Source: Neptunomonas antarctica (GTDB lineage Bacteria > Pseudomonadota > Gammaproteobacteria > Pseudomonadales > Balneatricaceae). Taken from it: a stretch of DNA of 64,000 bases. The stretch is from assembly GCF_001305295.1 (NCBI RefSeq), contig NZ_LJSI01000027.1, positions 62,001-126,000 on the forward strand, in the 5' to 3' direction. The notes beneath the pieces were generated by a model, which had not been told where the DNA came from, ran no database searches, and saw only the letters and a list, made by a program, of their open reading frames with translations. Both the position numbers and the translations under genes were made by a program. Shown here one piece after another: positions 17,783-27,347 of this stretch; the stretch's first letter is position 1, and each line of letters starts with the position of its first letter.

Positions 17783-19024
17783 TTGCATACACTTTCTCAG
17801 CTTAGATCTGGCGAACTATCTGGCATTCGGCACTTAACATTATCAGAAAATTTAACATCATTCCCTTTGGATATTTTATCACTCGCTGATAGCTTAGAAA
17901 TTCTTGATTTATCAAATAACCAGTTAACGTCATTGCCAAAAGAAATCATAAAGTTACACAACCTTAAAATATTTTTTGCCTCAAACAACCATTTCGAAAC
18001 AGTACCAGAAGCACTTGGCCAATGTATCAACTTAGAAATGGTTGGTTTTAAATCAAATAAAATTAATCATGTCCCTGAAAATTCATTGCCACCAAAATTA
18101 CGCTGGCTCATTTTAACTGATAACCAGATTAGCGCACTGCCTGACTCTTTGGGCGAGCGACCCAGACTACAAAAATTAGCGTTAGCGGGTAATCGCTTAA
18201 CACACCTACCTCAAACCTTAGCTCAATCGAAAAATCTGGAGTTAGTGCGCATTTCAGCCAACCAACTGGTTGAATGCCCTGAACAATTGCTAAGCTTACC
18301 TAAACTTGCCTGGTTTGCTTTTTCTGGCAATCCATTTAGCCAGTCCGATGCTGATATCCGGTCAGTTCCGGAAATGCCATCATCGAGCTTCACATTACAA
18401 AAAGTACTTGGACAAGGTGCCTCTGGTGTTATTTCAAAGGCGCATTGGAACCAACCTCAAGCACTATTTCCTGATGATATTGCTGTTAAAGTATTTAAGG
18501 GCGAAGTCACCAGCGATGGTTATCCAAAAGACGAATTACAGGCGTGCCTGAAAGTAGGCCAGCATGCAAATCTAGTGACGTCTTTGGCCCAGGTGAATGA
18601 GAATGGATACCTGGCATTAATCATGAGCTTGATACCCGCTCACTATAATAATTTAGGCTTACCACCCTGCTTTCAAAGCTGTACACGTGATACCTTCCCA
18701 CCTGATTTTACGTTATCAATTGAGAAGATTGAAAAGATAGTTACTCAAATGGAAGCTGTGTTTACACATTTACATGCGAACCAAGTATGCCATGGCGACT
18801 TATACGCGCATAACGCCCTGTTTGATGATGAAGCCAATCTCATTGTTGGCGACTTTGGTGCAGCAACCATGTACCACATGCTTAATCAAAAACAACAAGC
18901 GCAAATCAAGCAGATTGAACATCGGGCACTGCACCATTTCATTGACGACTTATTAAGTATTTGCACAGAAGAAGATAAACTCAGCACAAAATTTATGCTT
19001 CTCAAACAGCAAATTACTCATTAG
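17783..19024 (+). CDS. leucine-rich-repeat protein kinase
   Basis: 413 residues joining about seven leucine-rich repeats (residues about 15-195; repeating LxxLxLSxNxLxxLPxxL such as LEILDLSNNQLTSLPKEI) to a Ser/Thr-type kinase domain (about 205-400). Kinase residues seen: glycine loop GQGASGV, Lys in IAVKVFK, catalytic loop HGDLYAHN and metal-binding DFG. The catalytic Asp and Lys are present, so activity is plausible. The start must be the TTG at 17783: the LRR capping segment begins there and the next Met is at residue 87. No signal peptide, so cytosolic. Targets unknown; the domain pairing is known in scattered proteobacteria. Confidence 0.88.
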   Translation: MHTLSQLRSGELSGIRHLTLSENLTSFPLDILSLADSLEILDLSNNQLTSLPKEIIKLHNLKIFFASNNHFETVPEALGQCINLEMVGFKSNKINHVPENSLPPKLRWLILTDNQISALPDSLGERPRLQKLALAGNRLTHLPQTLAQSKNLELVRISANQLVECPEQLLSLPKLAWFAFSGNPFSQSDADIRSVPEMPSSSFTLQKVLGQGASGVISKAHWNQPQALFPDDIAVKVFKGEVTSDGYPKDELQACLKVGQHANLVTSLAQVNENGYLALIMSLIPAHYNNLGLPPCFQSCTRDTFPPDFTLSIEKIEKIVTQMEAVFTHLHANQVCHGDLYAHNALFDDEANLIVGDFGAATMYHMLNQKQQAQIKQIEHRALHHFIDDLLSICTEEDKLSTKFMLLKQQITH

Positions 19025-19123
19025 TACATCAAGAGAAAACAGGCATTGTTATCGTTTCTAACGTTGCCTGGCTCAATCAATAAAAAATACTCCAAGTCCA
19101 TATATTCCGTAGTTCTGAAAGGC

Positions 19124-20062
19124 CTAGACACTTAATTCCGGCAAACAAAGCTCCCATGTTTGCATCAGCTGCGCAAACACTTCTATTCCGTCAAGTTCGC
19201 TACACAAAATTTTCCAACGAGCCAGATCGAACGAATCCAGATACAAGAAAGCGATCCAATCCGCCAGTAGCACTGCTGCATAAGTCTCTGTATCACTCCT
19301 ATTGCAGAGCAAAAGTCCTGCGCTGTGCTGGTATCCGGCGACAATGATCGCCTCGTCATAACCCCAGCGATGCAGTGCAATCGCAGCCGTTCCTGCACGA
19401 AATGTTATATCCTCGGGTAGGTTCAATTCGGCATCCGAGGCAATAGGGTTCAGTGCGGCCGGTAACTCTGAGAAATGCAGGTTGGCAAACAGGGTTTGAA
19501 GGTGCGCCGCAAGCTCGACTGTATTCGCCACATGCCAGAAATTGAAGACGACTGTTTGTCGCGGCTGGGAAACCTCAGTGACACCATGATATGACTCCGC
19601 GTGAAGCGCAAAACCAAACGCTGCGTTGTATTCAGGATCAAGTCTGAAAGACGCTGCACTCTCTGGTGATGAAAATAGTTCCAGAACACCGCCGTGATCA
19701 GGCTGCCATTCCTTATTGAGTTGTACCACCAGTCGAACAAACTCATAGCCCAACAGCGGCCGGTCGCTATGTAACCCAATCACGTGTCCGGGCAGCATGC
19801 GTTGAGTCGTGACCAAAACACGGTTTACGAGTGGCAATCCAGTAATCTCGCGCATTCTAACGAGCACTTCGGTCTGAAACGTTGCTGGAATATTTTCGGT
19901 AACATCCTTAAGGGCACAGCGGTAAAAATCACCATCATGATGCTGCCACTCACCGGCTTGCACAAATAGACATTCAAGCGCGGCACACTGTTCTTCGGAA
20001 AATGCAGAAGCTACAGAAAAAAAGGAAAACGGCTTATCGTGATGCTTGGGCTGCAAGAGCAA
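19124..20062 (-). CDS. 2-oxoglutarate/Fe(II)-dependent oxygenase, prolyl-4-hydroxylase type
   Basis: 312 residues. Iron ligands appear as HSD (GHVIGLHSDRP) and a distal His (ESYHGVTEV) with the 2-oxoglutarate Arg nine residues later (QPRQTVVFNFW). The GGVLELF turn between them is the double-stranded beta-helix core. A C-terminal 100-residue extension is helical and unassigned. TTG start with AGGAG eight bases upstream. The substrate may be a peptide or protein side chain; nothing adjacent identifies it. Confidence 0.75.
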   Translation of the reverse strand: MLLQPKHHDKPFSFFSVASAFSEEQCAALECLFVQAGEWQHHDGDFYRCALKDVTENIPATFQTEVLVRMREITGLPLVNRVLVTTQRMLPGHVIGLHSDRPLLGYEFVRLVVQLNKEWQPDHGGVLELFSSPESAASFRLDPEYNAAFGFALHAESYHGVTEVSQPRQTVVFNFWHVANTVELAAHLQTLFANLHFSELPAALNPIASDAELNLPEDITFRAGTAAIALHRWGYDEAIIVAGYQHSAGLLLCNRSDTETYAAVLLADWIAFLYLDSFDLARWKILCSELDGIEVFAQLMQTWELCLPELSV

Positions 20063-20095
20063 CGGCTAAACTCCTATATTAATAACTCAGTGTAC

Positions 20096-20962
20096 TTATT
20101 GAAGTGCGATGGATGCCATTTTCATAGTACTTTCAAATGATTCTGCACCTGCAATAAATAAACCATTATGACAGAACATGGCATCATCAATACCTGTTAA
20201 GTCTTGAAGCGCTTGACCGGATAATCCGCCCCATTGTTTAGGCAGCGATTTTTTATCTTCGAAGGAACCTAGCTCAACAGGTACTGCTTGAATTCTCCAT
20301 TGGCCAGACGGCGATGGAAAAATAATAAATAAAGCCTTTTCGGATAAGGCGTGAACCGTTGTTTTCCACGGTGTATATTTTTCTAATACGATCACTCTTG
20401 GATCTTCTGCATTATCAATAGCGTTAGCCACAATGGCTTTCGCACTAATACCACCGTTCGCTGATGCAATAAAGCGTGTTAAAACGCGTGATGCAAAATC
20501 AACGGCCTCATCAAAACAGCTATCAAAGCCACTCTCTTCTTGCCACGTAGGATTAAACATTGAAATAGTTCGGCTAAGGCTAATACCTTTAGAAACACCT
20601 TCCACATGACCACAATCGATGGCATCAATCGTTGATACCAGACCAGTATCAACAGCATTGGCTACCTCTTGGTTACCCTGACATATTTCTACGCCATATT
20701 TCTGCCACATTAAACCAAATGACGAATAGGGAATACCATTGTCGCGTGCACCTGCACCACCACGTTGATGATGATCAAAACGGCCTGCATCCGGGTCATA
20801 TTCACCACCGACATCAATCACAATATCAGCCTTACCGATAAGCTCTAAATCACGTGTGCGTATGAGTTTAAAAGAAGGGTAAATGCTCTTAAGCGCAGCG
20901 ATACTGAAAACATCATCAGCATGAAAATTACCGTTATGAGTTGCTATAGTTTTATCATTCAT
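20096..20962 (-). CDS. MYG1/UPF0160-family metal-dependent hydrolase (DHH-like)
   Basis: 288 residues. Opening THNGNFHADDVFSIAALK, then VIDVGGEYDPDAGRFDHHQR, matches MYG1: metal-binding His and Asp of the DHH phosphoesterase fold. The family includes a 3'-5' RNA exonuclease in eukaryotes; bacterial members are uncharacterised. Length and motifs are complete, so it is likely active. It is 33 bases downstream of the oxygenase in the map and on the same strand but transcribed first; they may form one transcript. Confidence 0.88.
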   Translation of the reverse strand: MNDKTIATHNGNFHADDVFSIAALKSIYPSFKLIRTRDLELIGKADIVIDVGGEYDPDAGRFDHHQRGGAGARDNGIPYSSFGLMWQKYGVEICQGNQEVANAVDTGLVSTIDAIDCGHVEGVSKGISLSRTISMFNPTWQEESGFDSCFDEAVDFASRVLTRFIASANGGISAKAIVANAIDNAEDPRVIVLEKYTPWKTTVHALSEKALFIIFPSPSGQWRIQAVPVELGSFEDKKSLPKQWGGLSGQALQDLTGIDDAMFCHNGLFIAGAESFESTMKMASIALQ

Positions 20963-21031
20963 TGTTTTTGAGTCATTTCAGAAAGAGATAAGAAGGTGTC
21001 GCTGGTTAATTTTAACAACAACGGAGGACAG

Positions 21032-21100
21032 ATGAAACTTATGCGCCTTCATCATCGCTACATCGCAGTTATTTTACGGGATGGTTACTGCGTGAGTTAG
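21032..21100 (+). CDS. possible leader peptide, 22 codons
   Basis: An ATG preceded by a strong GGAGG four bases upstream opens a 22-residue frame (MKLMRLHHRYIAVILRDGYC, then Val-Ser and TAG). The second half of the frame can form a hairpin (CGCAGT / ACTGCG). A strong stem-loop lies 90 bases further on, ahead of the TerD-type gene. Position and signals suggest a leader ORF with an attenuator, but the peptide lacks a run of one amino acid and conservation is untested. Confidence 0.35.
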   Translation: MKLMRLHHRYIAVILRDGYCVS

Positions 21101-21191
21101 AGTAAGGCTAGTAAGGCGCCGACTAAGTAGAAGAGAGCGACGGGACATCAGATGTTCTCATAAATGAGGACAGGGTATTGATTCAAGTCCG

Positions 21192-21215
21192 ACAGCCTGC
21201 TAAATAGCAGGCTGT
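21192..21215 (+). terminator. stem-loop ahead of the TerD-type gene
   Basis: Nine-base perfect stem ACAGCCTGC / GCAGGCTGT with loop TAAATA, followed by TTAG. It would end any transcript coming from the small frame at 21032 before the TerD-type gene; either a terminator or part of an attenuator. Confidence 0.6.
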
Positions 21216-21269
21216 TTAGAAGACCTTAGCCAAGCGGTTTAATTAATTTGACTGAATAGGAAAATTATA

Positions 21270-22463
21270 ATGGAAGAGCTCACTCAAGGCGCTAACTGTG
21301 TTATTAAAAATAAGACCATCGACGTTGCGGTACAATGCACACTGACATCGGGTTCCTCTAATGAACTCGATGTTTCTGCATTCATGCTCAACGCTTCCGA
21401 TAAAGTGCTGCAAGATGAAAGTTTCATTTTTTATAATCAGCCCACGTCTCCCGATGGTGCTGTTACATTAAACTGCCAACAACCCGAGCACCAAATCTTC
21501 AGTATCAACCTTTTAAAAGTGGCTACTGACGTACAAAAAATTGCCATTGTTATTACGGCTCCACAAGCATTTTCACAAGCGAAACTGTTACGCATTGATG
21601 TCGGCGGTGAGCTATTTTATCAGCCTGTAAAAGCCAGCTTAGAAGAAAAATCTCTTATTCTTGCCGAGATTTACCGACACAATGATAATTGGAAATTCCG
21701 CGCAGTAGGTCAGGGCTATAAAGGTGGCCTGGCTCCGCTTGCCACGCGTTTTGGCGTTGATATTTCTGACGAACCTGAGCAGGCAATAGTCCCACCACCT
21801 GTGAATATTCAGAAAACCTCCATTAGCCTGGAAAAGTCTGGTGAAAAAGCCACCATCTCGCTGAAAAAAGGACAAAAGCTCACCGCTCGCCTGAAGTGGG
21901 ACACCAAGGCAGACTTAGACCTCTATTGCTTTTACGTGGACAACTCTGGAAAAGAAGACAAGGTGTACTACAGACGCATGGGCGATCTTAACAAACCACC
22001 CTTTATCAAACTCCTGGGCGACAGCATGGATGCGGGCGAAGAGGTTATTGAGATCTCCAAACCAGAAAATATCAAGTATGCCCTTATTGCGGCCTATAGC
22101 GCGGTGAGTAATGGTACTGGTAGTTTCTTTTCCTATCGCGCGCGTATTGTTGTAACCAACAATGATACACAAGAAGTAACCTCTCATCTTGCGCACGATG
22201 ATCCGCGTTCCTACTGGGTTTCATTTGCTTTGATTGATTTTACTAATCCTGAAAAGATTGAGATTAAGAATGTAGAGTCTTACTCAAACAAGGAGCATTT
22301 CAAAGAAGCTTTTATGGCACGTACCGGACATAAGCCCGCAAGCTTATTCGGAGGCAGTAAAAGCAACGTCAACGGCATTAGTTCTTATAACCCTGAATGT
22401 TCTCCGCATCTATTTCAAGACGGCTCCTTTATGATGTCCGTGGGGGAAATAGAGTTTAAGTAA
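21270..22463 (+). CDS. TerD-superfamily protein (TerA-like)
   Basis: 397 residues. Residues 1-170 form a TerD domain (SNELDVSAFMLNASDKVL, FIFYNQPTSPDG, LLRIDVGGELFY), whose acidic loops bind calcium in characterised members. Residues 185-397 are a second beta-sandwich (KKGQKLTARLKWDTKADLDL, then YCFYVDNSGKEDKVYY and GDSMDAGEEVIEI) as in TerA. AGGA precedes the ATG. TerD-type proteins act in tellurite, phage and envelope-stress responses, usually in a multi-gene ter operon. Here it is solitary, followed by a universal stress protein gene. Confidence 0.85.
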   Translation: MEELTQGANCVIKNKTIDVAVQCTLTSGSSNELDVSAFMLNASDKVLQDESFIFYNQPTSPDGAVTLNCQQPEHQIFSINLLKVATDVQKIAIVITAPQAFSQAKLLRIDVGGELFYQPVKASLEEKSLILAEIYRHNDNWKFRAVGQGYKGGLAPLATRFGVDISDEPEQAIVPPPVNIQKTSISLEKSGEKATISLKKGQKLTARLKWDTKADLDLYCFYVDNSGKEDKVYYRRMGDLNKPPFIKLLGDSMDAGEEVIEISKPENIKYALIAAYSAVSNGTGSFFSYRARIVVTNNDTQEVTSHLAHDDPRSYWVSFALIDFTNPEKIEIKNVESYSNKEHFKEAFMARTGHKPASLFGGSKSNVNGISSYNPECSPHLFQDGSFMMSVGEIEFK

Positions 22464-22562
22464 CGGCTCACATTGCATTCGCACGCATGACTTTAGTCGA
22501 CTATACGTTGTCCGTGCCGATGCTATGCTGATAGTAAATCCATTAAGAATGGGGAAGATATC

Positions 22563-23003
22563 ATGAACAACGCTATTCCCAGCATCGTGGTCGCTTGCGA
22601 CGGTTCAGATCAAGCATTGCAGGCAGCAAAAATGGCAGCCGAACTGGCAAAAGCCACCGGTTACACTTTGAAGTTATTGTCTGTATTTCCGGAGTCGAAG
22701 GCAGAAAGAATGGTTATCAGCGGTGTATCGCCCAGCGACCTTGAGGAAGAGCAAAAGGACTATGGTCGCAAAGTTTTCGACGCCGCGAAAAAAGTCGTGA
22801 GTGGAAAACTCAATCCAACCGAAGAGATCCTACTCAAAGGCGACCCCGCTCATGCAATCATTGAGTATCTGGACGCCAATCCGGGTACTCATCTGGTGCT
22901 GGGAAGGCGCGGTCATTCGGCAGTGCGCAGCCTGACTTTAGGCAGCGTCAGTGAAAAGGTCGTCAGACACGCCACCGTTCCGGTTACTGTGGTAAGCGCG
23001 TAA
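22563..23003 (+). CDS. universal stress protein, UspA family
   Basis: 146 residues with the single Usp domain: IPSIVVACDGSDQALQAAKM at the start and the ATP-binding type motif LGRRGHSAVRSLTLGSVSEK, then VVRHATVPVTVV at the end. The G-x2-G-x9-G(S/T) pattern is intact, so a nucleotide-binding member is likely. Good GGGGA ribosome site. Cytosolic stress protein; separated from the TerD-type gene by 100 bases on the same strand. Confidence 0.92.
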   Translation: MNNAIPSIVVACDGSDQALQAAKMAAELAKATGYTLKLLSVFPESKAERMVISGVSPSDLEEEQKDYGRKVFDAAKKVVSGKLNPTEEILLKGDPAHAIIEYLDANPGTHLVLGRRGHSAVRSLTLGSVSEKVVRHATVPVTVVSA

Positions 23004-23093
23004 CAGCGCGCAAGGTACTTTTTTGGTCCGCCCCATATGGCAATATAAGTGATGCTGCTGGCAATCCGCTCTATGTACGTTGGTATGTTTTTA

Positions 23094-23348
23094 TTATATC
23101 AGTGCTAAAGCAAAATCTTTGACTACAGATGACGCAGTTCCTAAGCGTTCAGATAAAATAGCCTTTTTTCTATTTTCATCTGCGGCTTCATTAACAGCCT
23201 CAATTAGTCTGTTTAACTCAGACTGATCTGCCCTTTCTGGCAATAGTTCTGAGATCTGTTCGTCAGTTAATACTCCCAACTTACTAATTATACCTGCTAG
23301 CTCTCTATCAGTAGCAGCTGCTTCTTCATCTAGATTGTATCTACTCAT
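23094..23348 (-). CDS. small helical protein, unknown
   Basis: 84 residues, hydrophilic and helical, from the ATG at 23348 with AAGGA eight bases upstream (a TTG further out is less likely). Sequence such as DEEAAATDRELAGIISKLG and INEAADENRKKAI shows no known domain to me. It follows the lipoprotein gene by 25 bases on the same strand, and the two are probably an operon, so a role alongside that lipoprotein is likely. Confidence 0.6.
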   Translation of the reverse strand: MSRYNLDEEAAATDRELAGIISKLGVLTDEQISELLPERADQSELNRLIEAVNEAADENRKKAILSERLGTASSVVKDFALALI

Positions 23349-23373
23349 CACATTTATCCTTAACAATATTTGA

Positions 23374-24144
23374 TTAGTTAGATATTTTTTGAATACTTTC
23401 TTTAGATTTTTTCATCTGTTCTAAAAATTGGTCTGTGATACTTTCTGCTCCATCCTTTGCCTTAAGAATTTTACTTAGTTTGTCATTAGTCTCTGTGACA
23501 GCCCCCATGACCTTTTCAACTTTTTTTAGTGCGCCTAGTTTTTCAAGCACTTCCCCCTGTTTTTCTTTTAAATCTACGGCTGAAGCCAGGTAACCTTTTA
23601 TAGTTGCCTGAGATCTCTGTAAATCCAAAAAAGCACCATTAATCTCATTAACGACGAGCCTTTCTTGCTCAGCTACGGGCTTCAATAACTCTGCTCTCTT
23701 TTTGTTTATTTGACGCTGAGCTTCTTCAGACCAATCAAGCAATACTTGTCCCATTTTGCTCTTTTCATCAGTTACCGCTTGTTTAATGCCTTTTAGAACA
23801 ACGCTTTTCTGTGGTTCTTCCAAATTATTGCCTTTCCATTTCACAGATACATCACTCTCATCAATAGAGCTGGTTATATATGCACCATCTAAATCGGAAC
23901 GAAAGAGTTTATGCTTTACTGCTTTTGATAAAAATAATGGAGCCCATGTCTCATCAATAAAATCATTTACATCCTCTCGGATTTTTTCATAGTATAAATT
24001 AACAAATTTTATATGTGATTTATGTAATTCAGCAATTTGATGGCCAGTCACCTCAGATAACTCAACTGTTTCTTTTGGTGCTGATGCACATCCTGATAAC
24101 ACTACAAATAACGTAGTGACTAGAAACGAATTAAATATTTTCAT
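23374..24144 (-). CDS. lipoprotein with long helical domain, unknown
   Basis: 256 residues from the ATG at 24144. Lipobox FVVLSGCAS near residue 17 marks it as a lipoprotein. The rest is charged and almost wholly helical, with heptad-like stretches (EEAQRQINKKRAELLKPVAE; EKQGEVLEKLGALKKVEKVM) suggesting coiled coils in the periplasm. The frame is open upstream to 24255, but no ribosome site supports a longer form. Not recognised as a family member. First gene of a likely two-gene unit. Confidence 0.6.
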   Translation of the reverse strand: MKIFNSFLVTTLFVVLSGCASAPKETVELSEVTGHQIAELHKSHIKFVNLYYEKIREDVNDFIDETWAPLFLSKAVKHKLFRSDLDGAYITSSIDESDVSVKWKGNNLEEPQKSVVLKGIKQAVTDEKSKMGQVLLDWSEEAQRQINKKRAELLKPVAEQERLVVNEINGAFLDLQRSQATIKGYLASAVDLKEKQGEVLEKLGALKKVEKVMGAVTETNDKLSKILKAKDGAESITDQFLEQMKKSKESIQKISN

Positions 24145-24630
24145 TTTAATTTTATCCTTTGTTAGGAGGTACAAAAGGTCTTTTATCTTGAAATTTTTAT
24201 AATTTATCGACCACAGTCTAATAACTAACATAGGCAATCTCACCAAAACAATCACCTACTTATGTCATAGTATAACGATGACGTCTATATGCCATAATCA
24301 TTGCCACATCGCAGTCTTTATATTACCCGGCATAATAAGTAAGCTATTTGTGGTCCTCTATTCCCTTAACCATAGGCTAACAATAAATTCACATATCCAA
24401 AGCTGCACAATGCAAAATTATCTAATTTATTCAGTCAACGAATAACTGTTAGTATTTGATGATGTCAAAAATCGGTCCACCGTTTGTTTTTTCCACACAT
24501 ATAAGATTCGCCCCGCCAGCATAGTCAGCGGGTGCTACATGAGGCGCAGGAGATATCCATGCTATCGACAGCCTGTGTTTGAGCGGCTTTTCAGCCGCCA
24601 TCAATGATATTACAGGCTGTGATCTATACG
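24145..24630. other. intergenic, no gene seen
   Basis: 486 A+T-rich bases between the lipoprotein start and the chemotaxis-receptor stop, both minus strand. It should hold the lipoprotein promoter. The words around 24290-24325 (TGCCACATCGCAGTC) loosely echo the hairpin of the small frame at 21032-21100; I see no other structure. Confidence 0.4.
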
Positions 24631-26745
24631 CTAAAATTTAAATTGGCAGATCAGTTCATTTTGCTCTCTTCCCATAGTTGTCATCTCATCACTCAACTTA
24701 GCGGACTCTTTGGCCAGGTCGGTCACTTGATCGGCAACACGGCGGATATTGTGCAGAGTCTGACTGATATCACCGGCGACCATGCTCTGCTCTTCTGCAG
24801 CCGCGGCAATTTGTGTTGACCGTTGGGTAATCTCTTCCACGGCACAGCCAATGGTATCAAACATGTTGCTGGCATCCTGAACCTGCAGGGCGGAATCTTT
24901 TGCTAAAGATGAGCTTTCCTGAATGCTGTTAACCACGGAGTCCGTGGCTTTTTGCAGGTTGTTTATCACAGTTTCAATTTCGCTGACTGACGTGGCGGTG
25001 CGTGCGGCCAGTGCTCTGACTTCATCCGCGACAACGGCAAATCCACGCCCATGATCACCGGCTCTTGCCGCTTCAATCGCCGCGTTGAGTGCCAGCAGGT
25101 TGGTTTGCTCAGCCACCGAGCGGATCACCAGCAACACGGTTGATATATTTTCACTGTCGGCCGCCAGCCCCTCCACCTGAGACATGGATTCCTGCATCTG
25201 TTGAGCCAGTGTTTCGATGTTCCTGGTAGTTGTTTTGATCGCTTGACGTCCCGCCTGAGAGGCTTGTTCTGCCCGATTAGATGCGTCTGAGGCGTGAACC
25301 GCGTTTTTAGCCACATCAACCGATGACTGGGACATCTCTTCAGAAGCGGTAGCGACCATCACAATTTGCTGCTGTTGTTGCTCTACTTCGTTGTTTGTCC
25401 TGAAGGCAAGCTTTGTTCCACTCTCGGATGTGACCAGCGCCACCTTAATGGAGCGAGCCATGCTCTCTATCATTTCTGCGAGCTGACTGACAAACTGGTT
25501 AAAGTGCCCGGACAGAATGCCAACTTCATCCTGCGACTGCACCATAATTCGCTGAGTCAGATCGCCTTCACCACTAGATATCTGTTCCAGTGCGGATGCT
25601 ACCTGCCGCAGCGGTTTGGTAATGCGGATGGCCAGCCAGATTATTACCAGGGTGCCAAATAGAACGATCAATAATCCGGCAACGACAACGCCCATCGTCT
25701 GATTATTTTGCCCCTGCTTTAAGACGGAAATAACAGAATCGACCTGTTGCATAACATAGCTGGAAGGAACATCGATATACAATTTCCAGGTGGCGAGCTT
25801 ATGCAGATTCAAGTGCCGGACCAGAGTATAGTGAGCATCGTTTTTTTGCGTTAAAGGTTGGTTTAGCTGGACGTCATCCGGTAGTAGGACAGTTACATTT
25901 TGTCCTGCAACTCCCTTTTTTTGGCTGTCAGCTACCAGGGTGTTCGACCCTGAAATCAGCATAACCCGGCCCTGACCATCAGCCAGTTTTCGGCCAAACG
26001 CTTCGACCGACGTCTGCATCTGCGACAGAGGCAGGTCTATACCTATCACGCCTACCAGACGATCTTCGAAATAGATGGGAGCCGCGACTGATGTCATTAG
26101 AGTCTGTTTGCCATTAACTTCATCGGTATAAGGATCAATAATGCAGATGGCTTTGCGTTCAATCGGACAGCTGTACCAGCTATTGTAAGGCTGCCCACTG
26201 CTGCTTGGCGTGGTATCGCTGATCATCTGTTCGGTGAGAACCTCTTGTACTGCTGCTCCTTTAGCGTCATGGGCCCAATACACGGCGAAACGACCCGCTT
26301 CGTTAGAGGCCAGATCATCTTCCCCTTTATGCTCGTCATCGGCACCATCAAGAGCTTTAGGTAGGAATACAGCGTAAATGCCCAGTACATCAGGATTGTT
26401 CTGCAGAGCTCCGGCAATACGTTGGTTGATGATATAGCGGACATCATCAGACGATGTATAAAGCGAACGAAACTGGGTACGCAGAAACGCTATATCACGA
26501 GCATAACTCGAGGTAGCCAGAACGTTTGATGTAAATAGCTGTTCAATACGCGTCTGTTCGGCATTGGCAAAGGTTTCCATCTTTTCCTGAGCTGCACTAC
26601 TAAGGGCAGGCTCAATGGTTTGACGCAGTTGCTCAGACGTTGAATTGATTAGCAGGGTTGAAATGATTAGCTGGATGATCACCGTCAGGCCCAGTAAAAG
26701 CGCAACCGGAAGGGAAATTTTTCGGACTAAAGAGGCCCAGTTCAT
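24631..26745 (-). CDS. methyl-accepting chemotaxis protein with dCache sensor
   Basis: 704 residues. Membrane span near 10-32, a periplasmic dCache_1 domain (about 35-345, with [12 protein letters not shown]), second span ([20 protein letters not shown]), HAMP (about 373-425) and a cytoplasmic signalling coiled coil. The hairpin tip that contacts CheW/CheA is intact ([31 protein letters not shown]). No C-terminal pentapeptide for CheR. Chemoeffector not readable, though dCache domains often take amino acids, polyamines or organic acids. AGGTGA precedes the ATG; single gene. Confidence 0.93.
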   Translation of the reverse strand: MNWASLVRKISLPVALLLGLTVIIQLIISTLLINSTSEQLRQTIEPALSSAAQEKMETFANAEQTRIEQLFTSNVLATSSYARDIAFLRTQFRSLYTSSDDVRYIINQRIAGALQNNPDVLGIYAVFLPKALDGADDEHKGEDDLASNEAGRFAVYWAHDAKGAAVQEVLTEQMISDTTPSSSGQPYNSWYSCPIERKAICIIDPYTDEVNGKQTLMTSVAAPIYFEDRLVGVIGIDLPLSQMQTSVEAFGRKLADGQGRVMLISGSNTLVADSQKKGVAGQNVTVLLPDDVQLNQPLTQKNDAHYTLVRHLNLHKLATWKLYIDVPSSYVMQQVDSVISVLKQGQNNQTMGVVVAGLLIVLFGTLVIIWLAIRITKPLRQVASALEQISSGEGDLTQRIMVQSQDEVGILSGHFNQFVSQLAEMIESMARSIKVALVTSESGTKLAFRTNNEVEQQQQQIVMVATASEEMSQSSVDVAKNAVHASDASNRAEQASQAGRQAIKTTTRNIETLAQQMQESMSQVEGLAADSENISTVLLVIRSVAEQTNLLALNAAIEAARAGDHGRGFAVVADEVRALAARTATSVSEIETVINNLQKATDSVVNSIQESSSLAKDSALQVQDASNMFDTIGCAVEEITQRSTQIAAAAEEQSMVAGDISQTLHNIRRVADQVTDLAKESAKLSDEMTTMGREQNELICQFKF

Positions 26746-26816
26746 ATATCACCTATTTTTATAACAAGCAGAAGATCCTCTTATCTATCGGGTGGGTATT
26801 CAATACCCATCATAGG

Positions 26817-26899
26817 GTATAACGAGTGACCATCATCGCAGGTCTAGCGCGCCGGCAGCGATGGACCTGCCCAGCCCATTCGCATAACGTTTAGCATAA
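26817..26899 (-). repeat. attC-like site closing cassette array 1 (weak)
   Basis: Read on the minus strand, the end away from the cassette is CGTTATAC (GTTRRRY-like core) and the interior pairs GCAGGTC with GACCTGC. It begins 22 bases after the stop of the broken NIPSNAP cassette gene. The outer boxes are less convincing than in the neighbouring sites. Confidence 0.45.
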
Positions 26900-26920
26900 G
26901 TAGTGATGCACTTGATGCAT

Positions 26921-27226
26921 TTAATTTAACAACGGACGGAAGAAACTACGCTCGTAGCTCACCACGCAATGTGTCTCTTTTGCGTACTCAAATGCAGCCA
27001 AGCACTCTTGATCTTTAAATGAGTCTATTCGGTATTGCTCATACTCAGCCAAGCTTGGAAATGTAAACAAAGCTCAAGCAATGTTATTAGCGCCTTCAGA
27101 GGGAAGGAAGTAGCCGTGGTGTTGCCCGCCGAACTTTCCTACGAGGGGAATCCATAGTTTTGCATAGTGCTCAAACTCATTGACCTTTGCTGGGTCTATA
27201 ACATAGCGCAAATAACATGTGACCAA
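26921..27226 (-). pseudogene. NIPSNAP-family protein gene with in-frame TGA
   Basis: Translating from a TTG at 27226 (GAGAGGG eight bases upstream) gives a full NIPSNAP protein: VTCYLRYVIDPAKVNEFEHY, WIPLVGKFGGQHHGYFLPSE, GANNIA, then a TGA, and in the same frame ALFTFPSLAEYEQYRIDSFK through to a TAA at 26921. Only this one codon breaks a roughly 101-residue protein. The usual residue there is Leu or similar, so a point mutation is the simple explanation. A 30-codon overlapping frame begins at an ATG at 27288 and may be the original cassette start region. Confidence 0.85.
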
Positions 27227-27313
27227 CTTGATATCCCTCTCTGACTTTCAAGTAACTTCTTTGCACGTTTAATTGCTTCTTCAGACATTTAATTTACACC
27301 AAACTCCTGAAAT

Positions 27314-27347
27314 GTATAACGCGCGTTAACGGAACGCCTTGTTATAC
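27314..27347 (-). repeat. short attC-like site between cysteine hydrolase and NIPSNAP cassettes
   Basis: Minus strand: GTATAACAAGGCG ... CGCGCGTTATAC, a 34-base imperfect palindrome with seven-base ends GTATAAC / GTTATAC. The TAA of the hydrolase gene lies inside the first box, as is usual for cassettes. It lacks the long central stem of typical attC sites and is shorter than the ~57-base minimum usually quoted, so it may be a deleted site. Confidence 0.55.

Noticed and set aside
26921-27226. TGA in the NIPSNAP gene as a selenocysteine codon.
   Set aside because: NIPSNAP proteins do not use selenocysteine, the position is a hydrophobic core residue and no SECIS-like hairpin follows the codon.
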